Source: Marinibaculum pumilum
GTDB taxonomy: Bacteria; Pseudomonadota; Alphaproteobacteria; Ferrovibrionales; Ferrovibrionaceae
Direction: 5' to 3'
DNA: 64,000 bases
Assembly (NCBI RefSeq): GCF_042646425.1
Contig: NZ_JBHRTR010000004.1
Coordinates: 1 to 64,000, forward strand
This document shows, piece after piece, positions 50,205 through 59,198 of this stretch; positions within the stretch are counted from its first letter, which is position 1; each line of letters begins with the position of its first letter. Both the position numbers and the translations under genes were made by a program. The notes beneath the pieces are model-generated. The model worked only from the letters and a program-made list of their open reading frames with translations, searched no databases and was not told the DNA's origin.

Positions 50205-51755
50205 ATGACCGGGGAACCGGTTCCGATCCTGGAAACGGTGGAGGTGACGAAGACCTTCGGCGATTTCGTTGCCAACGACCGGGTCAGCCTGTCCGTCGCC
50301 GCCGGCGAGATCCACGCCCTGCTGGGCGAGAACGGCGCCGGCAAGTCCACCCTGGTAAAGGCTCTGTTCGGCGTTCACCGCCCTGACAGCGGCAGCATCC
50401 TCTGGCGCGGCCGGCCGGTGGAGATCGGCAGCCCGGCCCGGGCGCGCGAACTGGGCATCGGCATGGTGTTCCAGCATTTCTCCCTGTTCGATGCCCTGAC
50501 GGTGGCCGAGAACGTCGCCGTCGCCCTGCCGGCCGACTATTCCGTGGCCCGGGTCACGCGGGAGCTGGCGCAGATCTCCAGCCGCTACGGCCTGCCGCTC
50601 AACCCGCACGCCCTGGTCGCCGACCTGTCGTCGGGCCAGCGGCAGCGGGTGGAGATCGTGCGCTGCCTGATGCAGAACCCCGACCTCGTCATCATGGACG
50701 AGCCGACCAGCGTGCTGACCCCGCAGGAGACCGAGGACCTGTTCGCCATGCTGGAGCAGCTGACGGCGGAGGGGCGCTCGGTGCTCTACATCTCCCACAA
50801 GCTGGACGAGGTGCGCCGCCTCTGCCAGCACGCCACGGTGCTGCGCCACGGCAGGGTCGTCGGCAGCTGCGTCCCGGCGGAGACCGACAAGGCGGAGCTG
50901 GCCCGCATGATGGTGGGGGAGACGGTGCATGCGGCGCGGCCTGCCGGCGCCGCGGCAGGGGCGGAGGTGGCGCTGCGGGTGCGCGACCTGTCGATGCCCG
51001 CGCCGACCCTGTTCGGCACCGCGCTCAAGGGCATCTCGTTCGCCCTGCCGGCGGGGCAGGTCAGCGCCATCGCCGGCATCGCCGGCAACGGCCAGGGCGA
51101 ACTGTTCGCCGCCCTGTCGGGGGAGCGCCTCTGCACGGGGCCGGAGACGATCGCCATCTTCGGCCGGCCGGTGGGACGGCTGGGGATCACGGCGCGGCGG
51201 CGGATGAATGCCGACTTCATTTCCGAGGACCGGCTGGGCCATGCCACCGCGCCCGACATGACCCTCAGCGAGAATGTGCTGGTGACCCGGGCGAAGACCG
51301 ATCCGGATCTTCTGGCCGGCGGCATCCTGCGGAAGGGCCTGGCGGGCCGGATCGCGGCGCGCATCCGCAAGGCGTTCGACGTGCGGGCCGCCGCAGCGGA
51401 CCCGGCGGCGCGGGCGCTGTCGGGCGGCAATCTGCAGAAGTTCATCGTCGGCCGGGCGGTGGACCGGGCGCCGGCCCTGCTGGTCGTCGACCAGCCGACC
51501 TGGGGGGTCGATGCCGGCGCCGCGGCGCATATCCGGCGCACCCTGGTAGAGCTGGCACAGGGCGGCGCCGCGATCCTGGTGATCAGCCAGGACCTGGACG
51601 AGATCTACGAGATCGCGGACCGCATCGCCGTGCTCTGCGAGGGCCGCCTGACCGACTTCCATCCGGCCGCCGAGCTGTCGACCGAACAGATCGGCCTCTG
51701 GATGTCGCCGTCCATTGCGGCGCAGGACGCGAAGGGGCCCGATCTTGCGGCTTAG
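50205..51755 (+). CDS. BMP-type ABC importer, duplicated ATPase subunit
   Basis: 516 residues with two ATPase cassettes. First: Walker A LLGENGAGKSTLVKALFG, signature LSSGQRQRVEIVRCLM, Walker B LVIMDEPTSVL. Second: a degenerate Walker A (IAGNGQGELFAALSG, Lys-Ser replaced) and signature ALSGGNLQKFIVGRA, then LLVVDQPTWGVD. This is the standard pattern of nucleoside/purine importers with a BMP binding protein (NupA/YufO type). Start ATG 50205; GTG 50202 is an alternative. The stop overlaps the first permease gene. Confidence 0.95.
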   Translation: MTGEPVPILETVEVTKTFGDFVANDRVSLSVAAGEIHALLGENGAGKSTLVKALFGVHRPDSGSILWRGRPVEIGSPARARELGIGMVFQHFSLFDALTVAENVAVALPADYSVARVTRELAQISSRYGLPLNPHALVADLSSGQRQRVEIVRCLMQNPDLVIMDEPTSVLTPQETEDLFAMLEQLTAEGRSVLYISHKLDEVRRLCQHATVLRHGRVVGSCVPAETDKAELARMMVGETVHAARPAGAAAGAEVALRVRDLSMPAPTLFGTALKGISFALPAGQVSAIAGIAGNGQGELFAALSGERLCTGPETIAIFGRPVGRLGITARRRMNADFISEDRLGHATAPDMTLSENVLVTRAKTDPDLLAGGILRKGLAGRIAARIRKAFDVRAAAADPAARALSGGNLQKFIVGRAVDRAPALLVVDQPTWGVDAGAAAHIRRTLVELAQGGAAILVISQDLDEIYEIADRIAVLCEGRLTDFHPAAELSTEQIGLWMSPSIAAQDAKGPDLAA

Positions 51756-52854
51756 GCTGGAACGCCGGTCCGAGCGTGCCCGCGCGATGACCCTGGCGTC
51801 GCCGCTGGCGGCGCTGGCGCTGACCGTGGTGACCGGCGCGATCCTGTTCCTGGCGCTGGGCAAGGATCCGGTGGCCGGCCTCTACTACTTCTTCGTCGAG
51901 CCGGTCACCGTCGGCTGGTCGCTGGAAGAGGTGCTGGTGAAGATGACTCCGCTGGCGATGATCGCCGCGGGCCTGGCGGTCTGCTATGCCGCCAGCGTCT
52001 GGAACATCGGCGCAGAGGGCCAGTTCGTCCTGGGCGCGATCTTCGCCGCCTTCTGGCCGGTCGTGCTGCCGGAGTTCCAGGGCCTGGCCGTGCTGCCGCT
52101 GATGCTGCTGTCCGGCATCCTGGGCGGCGCGCTCTACGCCCTGATCCCGGCGCTCTGCCGGGTGCGTTTCGGCGCCAACGAGATCCTGACCAGCCTGATG
52201 CTGGTCTATGTCGCCGACCTGTTCCTGGACTGGCTGGTGCGCGGGCCCTGGCGCAGCCCGAAGGGGCTGAACTTCCCGGAGACGATCCCCTTCCACGACT
52301 GGGCCGCGATGCCGGTGATCGGCGCGGACCGGCTGAACATCGGCTTCCTCCTGGCCATCGCCGCCTGCCTGGTGCTGGGCTTCGCGCTCAGCCGTACCTT
52401 CACCGGCTTCAGCCTGCGGCTCAGCGGCACCGCGCCGATGGTGGCGCGGTTCGCCGGCGTCAGCCGCAACCGCACGATCGTCCTGGTGATGCTGATCTCC
52501 GGCGGGCTGGCGGGGCTGGCGGGCGCGATGGAGGTGGCCGGCCCGATCGGGCAGCTGCGCACCGAGATCTCGCCGGGCTACGGCTTCACCGCCATCATCG
52601 TCGCCTTCCTGGCGCGGCTGAACCCGGCGGGCGCAATCCTCTCCGCCTTCCTCCTCTCGGTGACCTTCATCGGCGGCGAGTCGGCGCAGATCGCGATCGG
52701 CGTCTCCGACAAGATCACCCGCGTCTTCCAGGGCATCCTGCTGTTCTACGTGCTGACCTGCGACGTCTTCATCCTGCACCGGCTGCGGCTGGTCCGGCTG
52801 GCGTCGAGGCCTGCCGCCGGCACCGCCGCGACCGGTGAGGCGGGCGCGCGATGA
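51745..52854 (+). CDS. BMP-type ABC importer, permease 1
   Basis: About 369 residues, around ten hydrophobic segments. Family motifs GLAVCYAASVWNIGAEGQFVLGA and FGANEILTSLMLVYVADLFLDWLVRG, and GLAGAMEVAGPIGQL. The start is inferred as TTG 51745, overlapping the ATPase stop, with AAGGGG 8 nt upstream; upstream in-frame Met codons lie inside the ATPase gene. It overlaps permease 2 by 4 bp (ATGA). Confidence 0.93.
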   Translation: MRLRLERRSERARAMTLASPLAALALTVVTGAILFLALGKDPVAGLYYFFVEPVTVGWSLEEVLVKMTPLAMIAAGLAVCYAASVWNIGAEGQFVLGAIFAAFWPVVLPEFQGLAVLPLMLLSGILGGALYALIPALCRVRFGANEILTSLMLVYVADLFLDWLVRGPWRSPKGLNFPETIPFHDWAAMPVIGADRLNIGFLLAIAACLVLGFALSRTFTGFSLRLSGTAPMVARFAGVSRNRTIVLVMLISGGLAGLAGAMEVAGPIGQLRTEISPGYGFTAIIVAFLARLNPAGAILSAFLLSVTFIGGESAQIAIGVSDKITRVFQGILLFYVLTCDVFILHRLRLVRLASRPAAGTAATGEAGAR

Positions 52855-53771
52855 GCCCGGACATCGTCGTGGCGGTGCTCCTGACCATCATCGCCGCCTC
52901 CACACCGCTGCTGCTGGCCGCCATCGGCGAGCTGGTCGCCGAACGATCGGGCGTGCTGAACCTCGGCGTGGAAGGAATGATGATCGTCGGTGCCGCCGCA
53001 GGCTTCGCCGGCGCCCAGGTGGCGGGGTCGGCCTATGTCGGCGTGCTCTGCGCCGCCCTGGCCGGGGTCGCCCTGTCGATCCTGTTCGCGATCCTGGTGC
53101 TGGTCTTCACCACCAACCAGGTCGCCACCGGCCTGTCGATCACCCTGCTGGGGATCGGCATCGCCGGGCTGGTGGGGCAGGGCTATGTCGGCACGCCGGG
53201 CGTGAAGCTGCGGGCTTTGGAGATCCCGCTGCTGTCCGAGATCCCGGTGCTCGGGCGGCTTCTCTTCAGCCACGATATCCTGGTCTACCTGTCGGTGATC
53301 CTGGTCGCCGCGGTCGCCTGGATCCTGGCCCGGACCCGCCTTGGGCTGACCATCCGCGCCGTCGGCGACAATCACCACTCCGCCCATGCCATCGGCTACA
53401 ACGTGGTGGCGGTGCGCTTCCTGGCGGTGATGTTCGGCGGGCTCTGTGCCGGGCTGGCGGGCGGCTACCTGTCGCTGGTCTATACCCCGCAATGGGTGGA
53501 GGGGATGTCCGCCGGCCGCGGCTGGATCGCGGTCGCGCTCGTCGTCTTCGCCGCCTGGCGGCCGGTGCGCGCTTTCTTCGGCGCCTACCTGTTCGGCGCG
53601 GTGGTAATCCTGCAGTTCCATGCCCAGGCCGCCGGCGTGCAGATCCCCTCTCAATTCCTGTCCGCTTTGCCCTATATCGCGACCATCGTCGTCCTGGTGG
53701 TGATCTCCGCCAGCCGCCGTTCGGCGCAGGGCGCCGCGCCCGCCTGCCTGGGCCAGCCCTTCGTGCCATGA
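52851..53771 (+). CDS. BMP-type ABC importer, permease 2
   Basis: 306 residues. The N-terminus TPLLLAAIGELVAERSGVLNLGVEGMMIVGA is the hallmark of this permease type, as are TTNQVATGLSITLLGIGIAGLVG and GLCAGLAGGYLSLVYTPQW. Forms the transmembrane channel with permease 1. 62 bp before the binding-protein gene. Confidence 0.95.
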   Translation: MSPDIVVAVLLTIIAASTPLLLAAIGELVAERSGVLNLGVEGMMIVGAAAGFAGAQVAGSAYVGVLCAALAGVALSILFAILVLVFTTNQVATGLSITLLGIGIAGLVGQGYVGTPGVKLRALEIPLLSEIPVLGRLLFSHDILVYLSVILVAAVAWILARTRLGLTIRAVGDNHHSAHAIGYNVVAVRFLAVMFGGLCAGLAGGYLSLVYTPQWVEGMSAGRGWIAVALVVFAAWRPVRAFFGAYLFGAVVILQFHAQAAGVQIPSQFLSALPYIATIVVLVVISASRRSAQGAAPACLGQPFVP

Positions 53772-53833
53772 CCGCCGGGCCGGCGGTCCGGCCCTTCACC
53801 CGTCACGTTCACCCGCAGAGGAGACACCCGACC

Positions 53834-54910
53834 ATGAAATTCAGACTGCTCGGAGCGCTGGCCCTGGCCGCCGCGCTGACACCCGGCCTGGCCGCGGCGC
53901 AAGGCATGGACGAGGCGAAGGCCTGCTTCATCTATGTCGGCCCGATCGGCGATTTCGGCTGGAGCTACCAGCACGACCAGGGCCGGCTGGCCGTTGAGGA
54001 AGAGTTCGGCGACAAGGTCACCACCGCCTATCTGGAAAATGTGGCGGAGGGGGCCGATGCCGAGCGCGCGATCGAGCGCTTCGCGCGGTCGGGCTGCAAC
54101 ATCATCTTCACCACCTCCTTCGGCTTCGGCGACGCGACCAACGCGGTGGCGGGCAAGTTCCCGGACGTGAAGTTCGAGCATGCCACCGGCTACAAGCGCG
54201 AGCATCCCAACGTCACCACCTATGACAGCCGCTTCTACCAGGGCCGCTACGTGCTGGGGCAGATCGCGGCGAAGATGTCGAAGACCGGCACCGCCGGCTA
54301 TATCGGCTCCTTCCCGATCCCGGAGGTGGTGCAGGGCATCAACGCGTTCATGCTCGGCGCGCAGTCGATCGATCCCGACTTCAAGGTCAAGATCGTCTGG
54401 GTGAACAGCTGGTTCGACCCCGGCCGGGAGGCCGATGCCGCGAAGTCGCTGTTCGACCAGGGCGCCGACGTGCTGAGCCAGCACACCGATTCCACCGCCG
54501 GCATGCAGGTGGCGGAGGAACGCGGGCTGATGGCCTTCGGCCAGGCCTCCGACATGATCAAGTTCGGCCCGAACGCCCAGCTCACCGCGATCGTCGACGA
54601 CTGGGCGCCCTACTATATCGAGCGGGTGAAGGCGGTGATGGACGGCAGCTGGGAGCAGCAGGCGACCTGGGAAGGCATGGCCGACGGCGCCGTGGTGATG
54701 GCGCCCTTCACCAACATGCCCGACGACGTGAAGGCGATGGCGGAGAAGACCACCCAGGCGATCACCTCCGGCGAACTGCACCCCTTCACCGGGCCGATCA
54801 GGAAGAAGGACGGCAGCGTCTGGCTGAAGGAGGGCGAAGTGGCCTCCGACGGCGACCTGGCCAGCATGAACTTCTATGTCGAGGGGATCGACGACAGCCT
54901 GCCGGAATGA
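53834..54910 (+). CDS. BMP-family substrate-binding protein
   Basis: 358 residues with a Sec signal (residues 1-22, ending GLAAAQG). BMP/PnrA-type features: ACFIYVGPIGDFGWSYQHDQGR, IFTTSFGFGDA, EHATGYK and GYIGSFPIPEVVQGINAFMLGAQ. BMP proteins deliver nucleosides or related compounds to the permeases. The motif FGWSYQHDQGR is the version in bacterial purine-related importers. Last gene of the operon, followed by a strong terminator. Confidence 0.95.
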   Translation: MKFRLLGALALAAALTPGLAAAQGMDEAKACFIYVGPIGDFGWSYQHDQGRLAVEEEFGDKVTTAYLENVAEGADAERAIERFARSGCNIIFTTSFGFGDATNAVAGKFPDVKFEHATGYKREHPNVTTYDSRFYQGRYVLGQIAAKMSKTGTAGYIGSFPIPEVVQGINAFMLGAQSIDPDFKVKIVWVNSWFDPGREADAAKSLFDQGADVLSQHTDSTAGMQVAEERGLMAFGQASDMIKFGPNAQLTAIVDDWAPYYIERVKAVMDGSWEQQATWEGMADGAVVMAPFTNMPDDVKAMAEKTTQAITSGELHPFTGPIRKKDGSVWLKEGEVASDGDLASMNFYVEGIDDSLPE

Positions 54911-54937
54911 CCGGCTGAGCCACCCCGCAACGACGAC

Positions 54938-54970
54938 GGGCCGCCCTGCCCCTGCAGGGCGGCCCGTTTG
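54938..54970 (+). terminator. Rho-independent-like terminator after the ABC operon
   Basis: GGGCCGCCCTGC (54938-54949) pairs over 12 bp with GCAGGGCGGCCC (54954-54965) around a CCCT loop, followed by GTTTGCGTCT. The T tract is short but the stem is very stable. Confidence 0.8.
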
Positions 54971-55002
54971 CGTCTGCAAAGGGTATGAACCCGGCTACCC
55001 AA

Positions 55003-55170
55003 TTCCCGTCATTCTCGGGTCGGGCCACAACGGCATTCGCTCATCTCTTTGACGCGACCTCCCTGCCGACGTCGTCCTTGGGCTTGACCCAAGGACCGTG
55101 ACGATACGGCGAAGTCGCGCGGCGGCAGGGGTCCCGTCGCGGCCCTCGGGTCGGGCCCGAGGGCGACGGC
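55003..55170. repeat. Dispersed double-hairpin repeat, copy B
   Basis: Counterpart of the element at 25017-25200: CGGCATTC (55031-55038), hairpin GTCCTTGGG/CCCAAGGAC (55074-55096), ACGGCGAAG exactly 10 bp on (55106-55114), and hairpin GCCCTCGGG/CCCGAGGGC (55142-55164) followed by GACGGC. Stem sequences differ between the copies but pairing is kept. The rest of the gap to 55260 shows nothing. Confidence 0.75.
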
Positions 55171-55260
55171 AATGGGTTGGCCCGGCGGGGCGGTATCCGA
55201 TCCGCCGCAGAGATATCTGGCCCCGCAGGGTCAGGTCCGAAGGCACCCAGGGTGCAGGCG

Positions 55261-56133
55261 CTACTCCGCCGCCTCGACCTTGTCCTGGGTCTTGGTGTCG
55301 AAGTCGCTGGCGTCGTGGCGTTCGTGCAGCTGGCCGGCCGGATGGCCGGACACGCGGTTCACCATGCGGCCGCGGCGAACAGGCTCGCGGGCGCCGAGTT
55401 CCTCGACCCAGCGGTTGACGTGTTTGTAGCTGGCCGCGTCCAGGAACTCCGCCGCGTCATAGGCCTTGTTCTGCACCACCGCGCCGTACCAGGGGAAGAT
55501 CGCCATGTCGGCGATGGTGTAGTCGTCGCCGCAGATGTAGCGGCGCTCCGCCAGGTTCTTGTCCAGCAGGTCGAGCTGGCGCTTCACCTCCATCGCGAAA
55601 CGGTCGATGGCGTATTTGATCTTGAACGGGGCATAGGCATAGAAGTGGCCGAAGCCGCCGCCCAGATAGGGTGCCGCGCCCATCTGCCAGAACAGCCAGG
55701 ACAGGCATTCCGCCCGCGCCGCGCCCTCCATAGGCACGAACTTGCCGAACTTCTCCGCCAGGTAGAGCAGGATCGCGCCGGACTCGAAGACCCGCACCGG
55801 CTTCGCCTCGCTATGGTCCATCAGGGCGGGGATCTTGGAGTTCGGGTTGGCCGCGACGAAGCCGCTGCCGAACTGCTCGCCATCGCCGATCTTGATCAGC
55901 CAGGCGTCGTACTCGGCCTCCTTCACGCCGGCGGCCAGCAGCTCCTCCAGCAGGATGGTGACTTTCTGGCCGTTCGGCGTGGCCAGGGAATAGAGCTGCA
56001 GCGGATGCTTGCCGACCGGCAGCTCCTTCTCGAACTGGGCGCCGGCCGTGGGCTTGTTGATATTGGCGAACCGCCCGCCATTGCCGGGCTCCCAGGTCCA
56101 GACCTTCGGCGGCGTATAGGACTCTTCGGTCAT
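55261..56133 (-). CDS. yghU: Glutathione transferase YghU-type (disulfide-bond oxidoreductase)
   Basis: 290 residues from ATG 56133 (GAGGAA upstream). Characteristic YghU sequence: GRFANINKPTAGAQFEKELP, VGKHPLQLYSLATPNGQKVT, ANPNSKIPALMDH, and FESGAILLYLAEKFG in the N-terminal thioredoxin fold; C-terminal helical domain with YICGDDYTIADMAIFPWYG. Binds two glutathiones and reduces organic disulfides. Single gene, divergent from the amidohydrolase. Confidence 0.96.
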   Translation of the reverse strand: MTEESYTPPKVWTWEPGNGGRFANINKPTAGAQFEKELPVGKHPLQLYSLATPNGQKVTILLEELLAAGVKEAEYDAWLIKIGDGEQFGSGFVAANPNSKIPALMDHSEAKPVRVFESGAILLYLAEKFGKFVPMEGAARAECLSWLFWQMGAAPYLGGGFGHFYAYAPFKIKYAIDRFAMEVKRQLDLLDKNLAERRYICGDDYTIADMAIFPWYGAVVQNKAYDAAEFLDAASYKHVNRWVEELGAREPVRRGRMVNRVSGHPAGQLHERHDASDFDTKTQDKVEAAE

Positions 56134-56318
56134 CGTTCCTCGCTCCGCTTGGAAAAGCTGCGACAGCATGTAACGCCGAGGCCCCCAAGGGAAAGGGTGG
56201 CTGCGCCCGCGCATGGCAGGGACGCCGCCTGCGCGCATCACATGGCCGTGCGCAGGCCGCCGGCCCTCGACAGCGTGCGCGGGACCGGGAAGGATGGCAC
56301 CGGCACGGGAGGAGACGC

Positions 56319-57554
56319 ATGACGACCCAGACACTGATCCGCAACGGCCTGCTGTTCGACAGCCGGGCCGGCCTCCTGGCGGGGGAGCGCGACATCCTGG
56401 TCGACGGTGGACGGATCCGCGAGGTCGACGGCTGCGGCACCATCCGGTCCACGGGCGCCCGCGTGATCGACCTGCGGGGGCGGACGGTCATGCCGGGGCT
56501 CTGCGACGCCCATGTCCACGTCATGGCCGGGTCGGCGGACCTGGCCGCGCTGGACGGCTGGTCGCCCTATTATCAGGCGGCCAAGGCCGGGCAGATCATG
56601 GCCGGCATGCTGAAGCGCGGCTTCACCACGGTGCGCGACACCGGCGGCGGCGACTGGGGGCTGCAGCTGGCGGTCGAGCATGGCCTGATCGCCGGGCCGC
56701 GCCTGATCCAGGGCGGGCCGGTGCTGAGCCCGACCGGCGGCCATGCCGATTTCCGTGGCCCCGGCGCGGCCGGTATCGATCCCTGCGCCTGCTGCACCGG
56801 GCTGGGCCGCATCGTCGACGGCGTGCCGGAGATGCTGCGCGCCTGCCGCGACGCGATCCGCCGCCATGCCGGCCATATCAAGCTGGTGATCTCCGGCGGC
56901 GTATCGTCGGAGCATGACCCGATCACCGCGATGCAGTTCTCCGCCGACGAGATCCGCGCCGCGGTGGAGGAGGCGGAGAGCGCGGAAATCTATGTCACCG
57001 CCCACGGCCATCCGGCGCGCGCGATCAAGCGGGCCCTGAAGCTGGGTGTGCGCTGCATCGAGCATGGCACGATGCTGGACCGGGACTGCATCGACCTGTT
57101 CCTGGAGAAGGACGCCTGGCTGGTGCCGACCATGTCGATCCTGGAATGCCTGCACGAACGCGGGCCGGAGGCCGGGCTGCCACAACGCAGCATGGAAAAG
57201 CTGGCGGCGGTGCGGCCGACCGCCATGGCGTCGATGGAGATGGCCTACAAGGCCGGCGTGAAGCTGGCCTACGGCACCGACCTGCTGGGCATCCTGCATG
57301 ACGAGCAGAGCCGCGAGTTCCGCATCCGGGCGGAGGTGATGGCCCCGGGCGACATCCTGCAGCAGGCGACGATCAACGCCGCCCGCCTGTTCAACCGGGA
57401 AGGCGATCTGGGCGAACTGGTGCCCGGCGCCCGCGCCGACATCCTGGCGATCGACGGCAACCCGCTGGAGGATCTGGGCCTGCTGGAGGGCCAGGGCCGC
57501 CACATGGCCCTGGTCATGAAGGACGGCGAAGCGGTGAAGAACGAGCTGAACTGA
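56319..57554 (+). CDS. Metal-dependent amidohydrolase (imidazolonepropionase-like)
   Basis: 411 residues. TIM-barrel amidohydrolase: metal His pair in MPGLCDAHVHVMAG, likely carboxylated Lys in HIKLVISGG, further ligands in YVTAHGH and CIEHGTML, and Asp in LAYGTDLLG. The flanking beta-sandwich ends with GELVPGARADILAIDGNPL. This subgroup (prolidase/imidazolonepropionase-like) hydrolyses amide or ester bonds of small molecules; the substrate is not known. It is 185 bp from the divergent GST gene. Confidence 0.94.
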   Translation: MTTQTLIRNGLLFDSRAGLLAGERDILVDGGRIREVDGCGTIRSTGARVIDLRGRTVMPGLCDAHVHVMAGSADLAALDGWSPYYQAAKAGQIMAGMLKRGFTTVRDTGGGDWGLQLAVEHGLIAGPRLIQGGPVLSPTGGHADFRGPGAAGIDPCACCTGLGRIVDGVPEMLRACRDAIRRHAGHIKLVISGGVSSEHDPITAMQFSADEIRAAVEEAESAEIYVTAHGHPARAIKRALKLGVRCIEHGTMLDRDCIDLFLEKDAWLVPTMSILECLHERGPEAGLPQRSMEKLAAVRPTAMASMEMAYKAGVKLAYGTDLLGILHDEQSREFRIRAEVMAPGDILQQATINAARLFNREGDLGELVPGARADILAIDGNPLEDLGLLEGQGRHMALVMKDGEAVKNELN

Positions 57555-57601
57555 GCGCGGGTGATCGCGCCTACGTCATCCTCGCCCCCATCACATTCGT
57601 C

Positions 57602-57701
57602 ACGCGCGGACTTGTTCCGCGCGTCCATGTTGCAGCCACTCAATCAGAGCCTGCCTTGATTGAGCCTGGCGGCACGGGGACCACCGCAACACGTGCGGTG
57701 G
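57602..57701. repeat. Cluster of three hairpins downstream of the amidohydrolase
   Basis: Three perfect inverted repeats in 100 bp: ACGCGCGGA/TCCGCGCGT (57602-57624), CTCAATCA/TGATTGAG (57639-57664) and CCACCGCA/TGCGGTGG (57681-57701). The 304-bp gap (57555-57858) holds no gene. It begins with CTACGTCATCCTCGCCCCC, which resembles the start of the hairpins in the double-hairpin repeats. Confidence 0.7.
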
Positions 57702-57858
57702 TGACGCGTTGGGGGAACATGACCGCATCCCGGTTCTGCATCGGCGATTGCCTCGCGAGCCCAACCGGCCCCTGGCATTCCGCCATTGTCAGCCATTCTG
57801 GACCTGACAGCCGTGAGTGAAGCCACAGAATGACCGGGCGCTTGGGGTGCGCGGCCCC

Positions 57859-59103
57859 TCAGTTCCCTGCCATCGCCCGGTGCATCGCCGCCCGCAGGCT
57901 GTCCTCGCTGATGCCGAGCTGGCGGGCGGCGGCGGCCAGGTCCGGCGGCGGCGGGCCGATGGCGCGGCGCAGGGTGTCGGCGGAAATCCCGAGCCCGGCC
58001 GCTGCGCGGGACAGGATTTCTTCGCCCCGTCCGCCCGGGCCACCCGGCCCCTGGAAGCCGGCCCGTCCCATGCCATCGCGCGGTCCCATGCCTTCACGGG
58101 GCTCCATGCCCTCCCGGGGCCCCATGCCCTCCCGGGGCCCCATGCCCGGCCGTCCCATGCCGTCGCGACCGCCGGCGCCCATGCCGGGTGGGCCGCGGCG
58201 CAGCAGCGCGGGGTCGACGCTGCCGCGGAAGCAGCCGATGGAATAGGGGTAATCCTCGGTGAAGTGATAGTGGTAGATCGCCCGCATCTGCCCGTCCCAC
58301 AGCACCGGATGGCTGTGGCCGTGGCAGGCGTCGAGATCGGCGCTGCTCAGCTTCCGGCCATCCTCGCCATGCAGGCCGTAGAAGCCGAAGCCGTCCAGCG
58401 CATAGCCGACCAGGTTGCTATGGCCGCCGGCCGGGCCGGCGGTGTCGGTCAGGCAGGGGCTGTAGTTGTGGTAGTGGTACTGCCCCTGCTGCTGCGGATG
58501 GGCGTTGCAGGCATCCTGGATCTCATGCGCCGGCGCATCCTCGCCGCGCGCGTCGACCGCGTTGTAGATCGCGACCCCGGTCAGCGCGAAGCCGACCATG
58601 CCCATCGGCACGCAGGTCGGCATGCCCGCGACCTGCGGCACGGCGGGCAGGGTCAGCAGCACGTCCTGCCGGCGGATGCTGTTCGGGTTGCGGTCGTAGC
58701 GGAAGGCCTCCGAGCTGCGCGGGATCGGGAAGTCGCCGCTCGCATGCTTCGGCAGGTTGTTCGCCCGCACCACCCGGCGGTCTCCTTCAACCGTGACGCT
58801 GAGCCGCCAGTCCGGCCACTCGACCTGGCCGGGTACCACCGGCTTCAGCGCCGGGATCCAGGTGTCGCCCTGCAGCCAGTCGCCATAGGCCGACGCGCCC
58901 GGCGCGTTCGGGCTGAAGCGGGTCTGGCAGGACATCAGGTAACCCGCCTTCGGCGTCTCGCTGATGCGACCGTCGCCGAGGGGCAGCTTCTGGCGGCCGT
59001 GGTCATCGGTGCCGTGAGCCAGGACCGGGCCCGCCAGCAGCAGGAGGCCGAGGACAAACCCCGGCGCCGCGCCGAGGCCCCGGTACGGTCGAAGGAAGGA
59101 CAT
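57859..59103 (-). CDS. Secreted YHYH-domain protein with tandem repeats
   Basis: 414 residues with a signal peptide (about 1-30, ending GPVLAHG). The YHYH domain is shown by QGQYHYHNYSPC and AIYHYHF, plus LVGYALDGFGFYGLHGEDG and ACHGHSHPVL, His-rich motifs likely to bind metal. After residue 300 comes a low-complexity block built of the hexamer EGMGPR and variants, then two similar helical units (LGISADTLRRAI and LGISEDSLRAAM). About half a dozen Cys are present. The function of YHYH proteins is not established. 95 bp from the AraC-type gene upstream. Confidence 0.9.
   Translation of the reverse strand: MSFLRPYRGLGAAPGFVLGLLLLAGPVLAHGTDDHGRQKLPLGDGRISETPKAGYLMSCQTRFSPNAPGASAYGDWLQGDTWIPALKPVVPGQVEWPDWRLSVTVEGDRRVVRANNLPKHASGDFPIPRSSEAFRYDRNPNSIRRQDVLLTLPAVPQVAGMPTCVPMGMVGFALTGVAIYNAVDARGEDAPAHEIQDACNAHPQQQGQYHYHNYSPCLTDTAGPAGGHSNLVGYALDGFGFYGLHGEDGRKLSSADLDACHGHSHPVLWDGQMRAIYHYHFTEDYPYSIGCFRGSVDPALLRRGPPGMGAGGRDGMGRPGMGPREGMGPREGMEPREGMGPRDGMGRAGFQGPGGPGGRGEEILSRAAAGLGISADTLRRAIGPPPPDLAAAARQLGISEDSLRAAMHRAMAGN
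58065..58169 (-). repeat. 18-bp tandem repeats inside the YHYH gene
   Basis: Four consecutive 18-bp units (58065-58136) of type CCCGGGAGGGCATGGGGC on the coding strand, then two degenerate ones to 58169. They encode the Met-Gly-Pro-Arg-rich hexapeptide block. Such arrays vary in copy number between strains. Confidence 0.8.
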
Positions 59104-59198
59104 AGCCGTCTCCGCATTCTCGATATCGCCGCCTGGCCCGGCACAAGGATAACACGCGAAGATGACGTTTCTTCCCGGCCGTCCCGGCGGTCGGCCGG

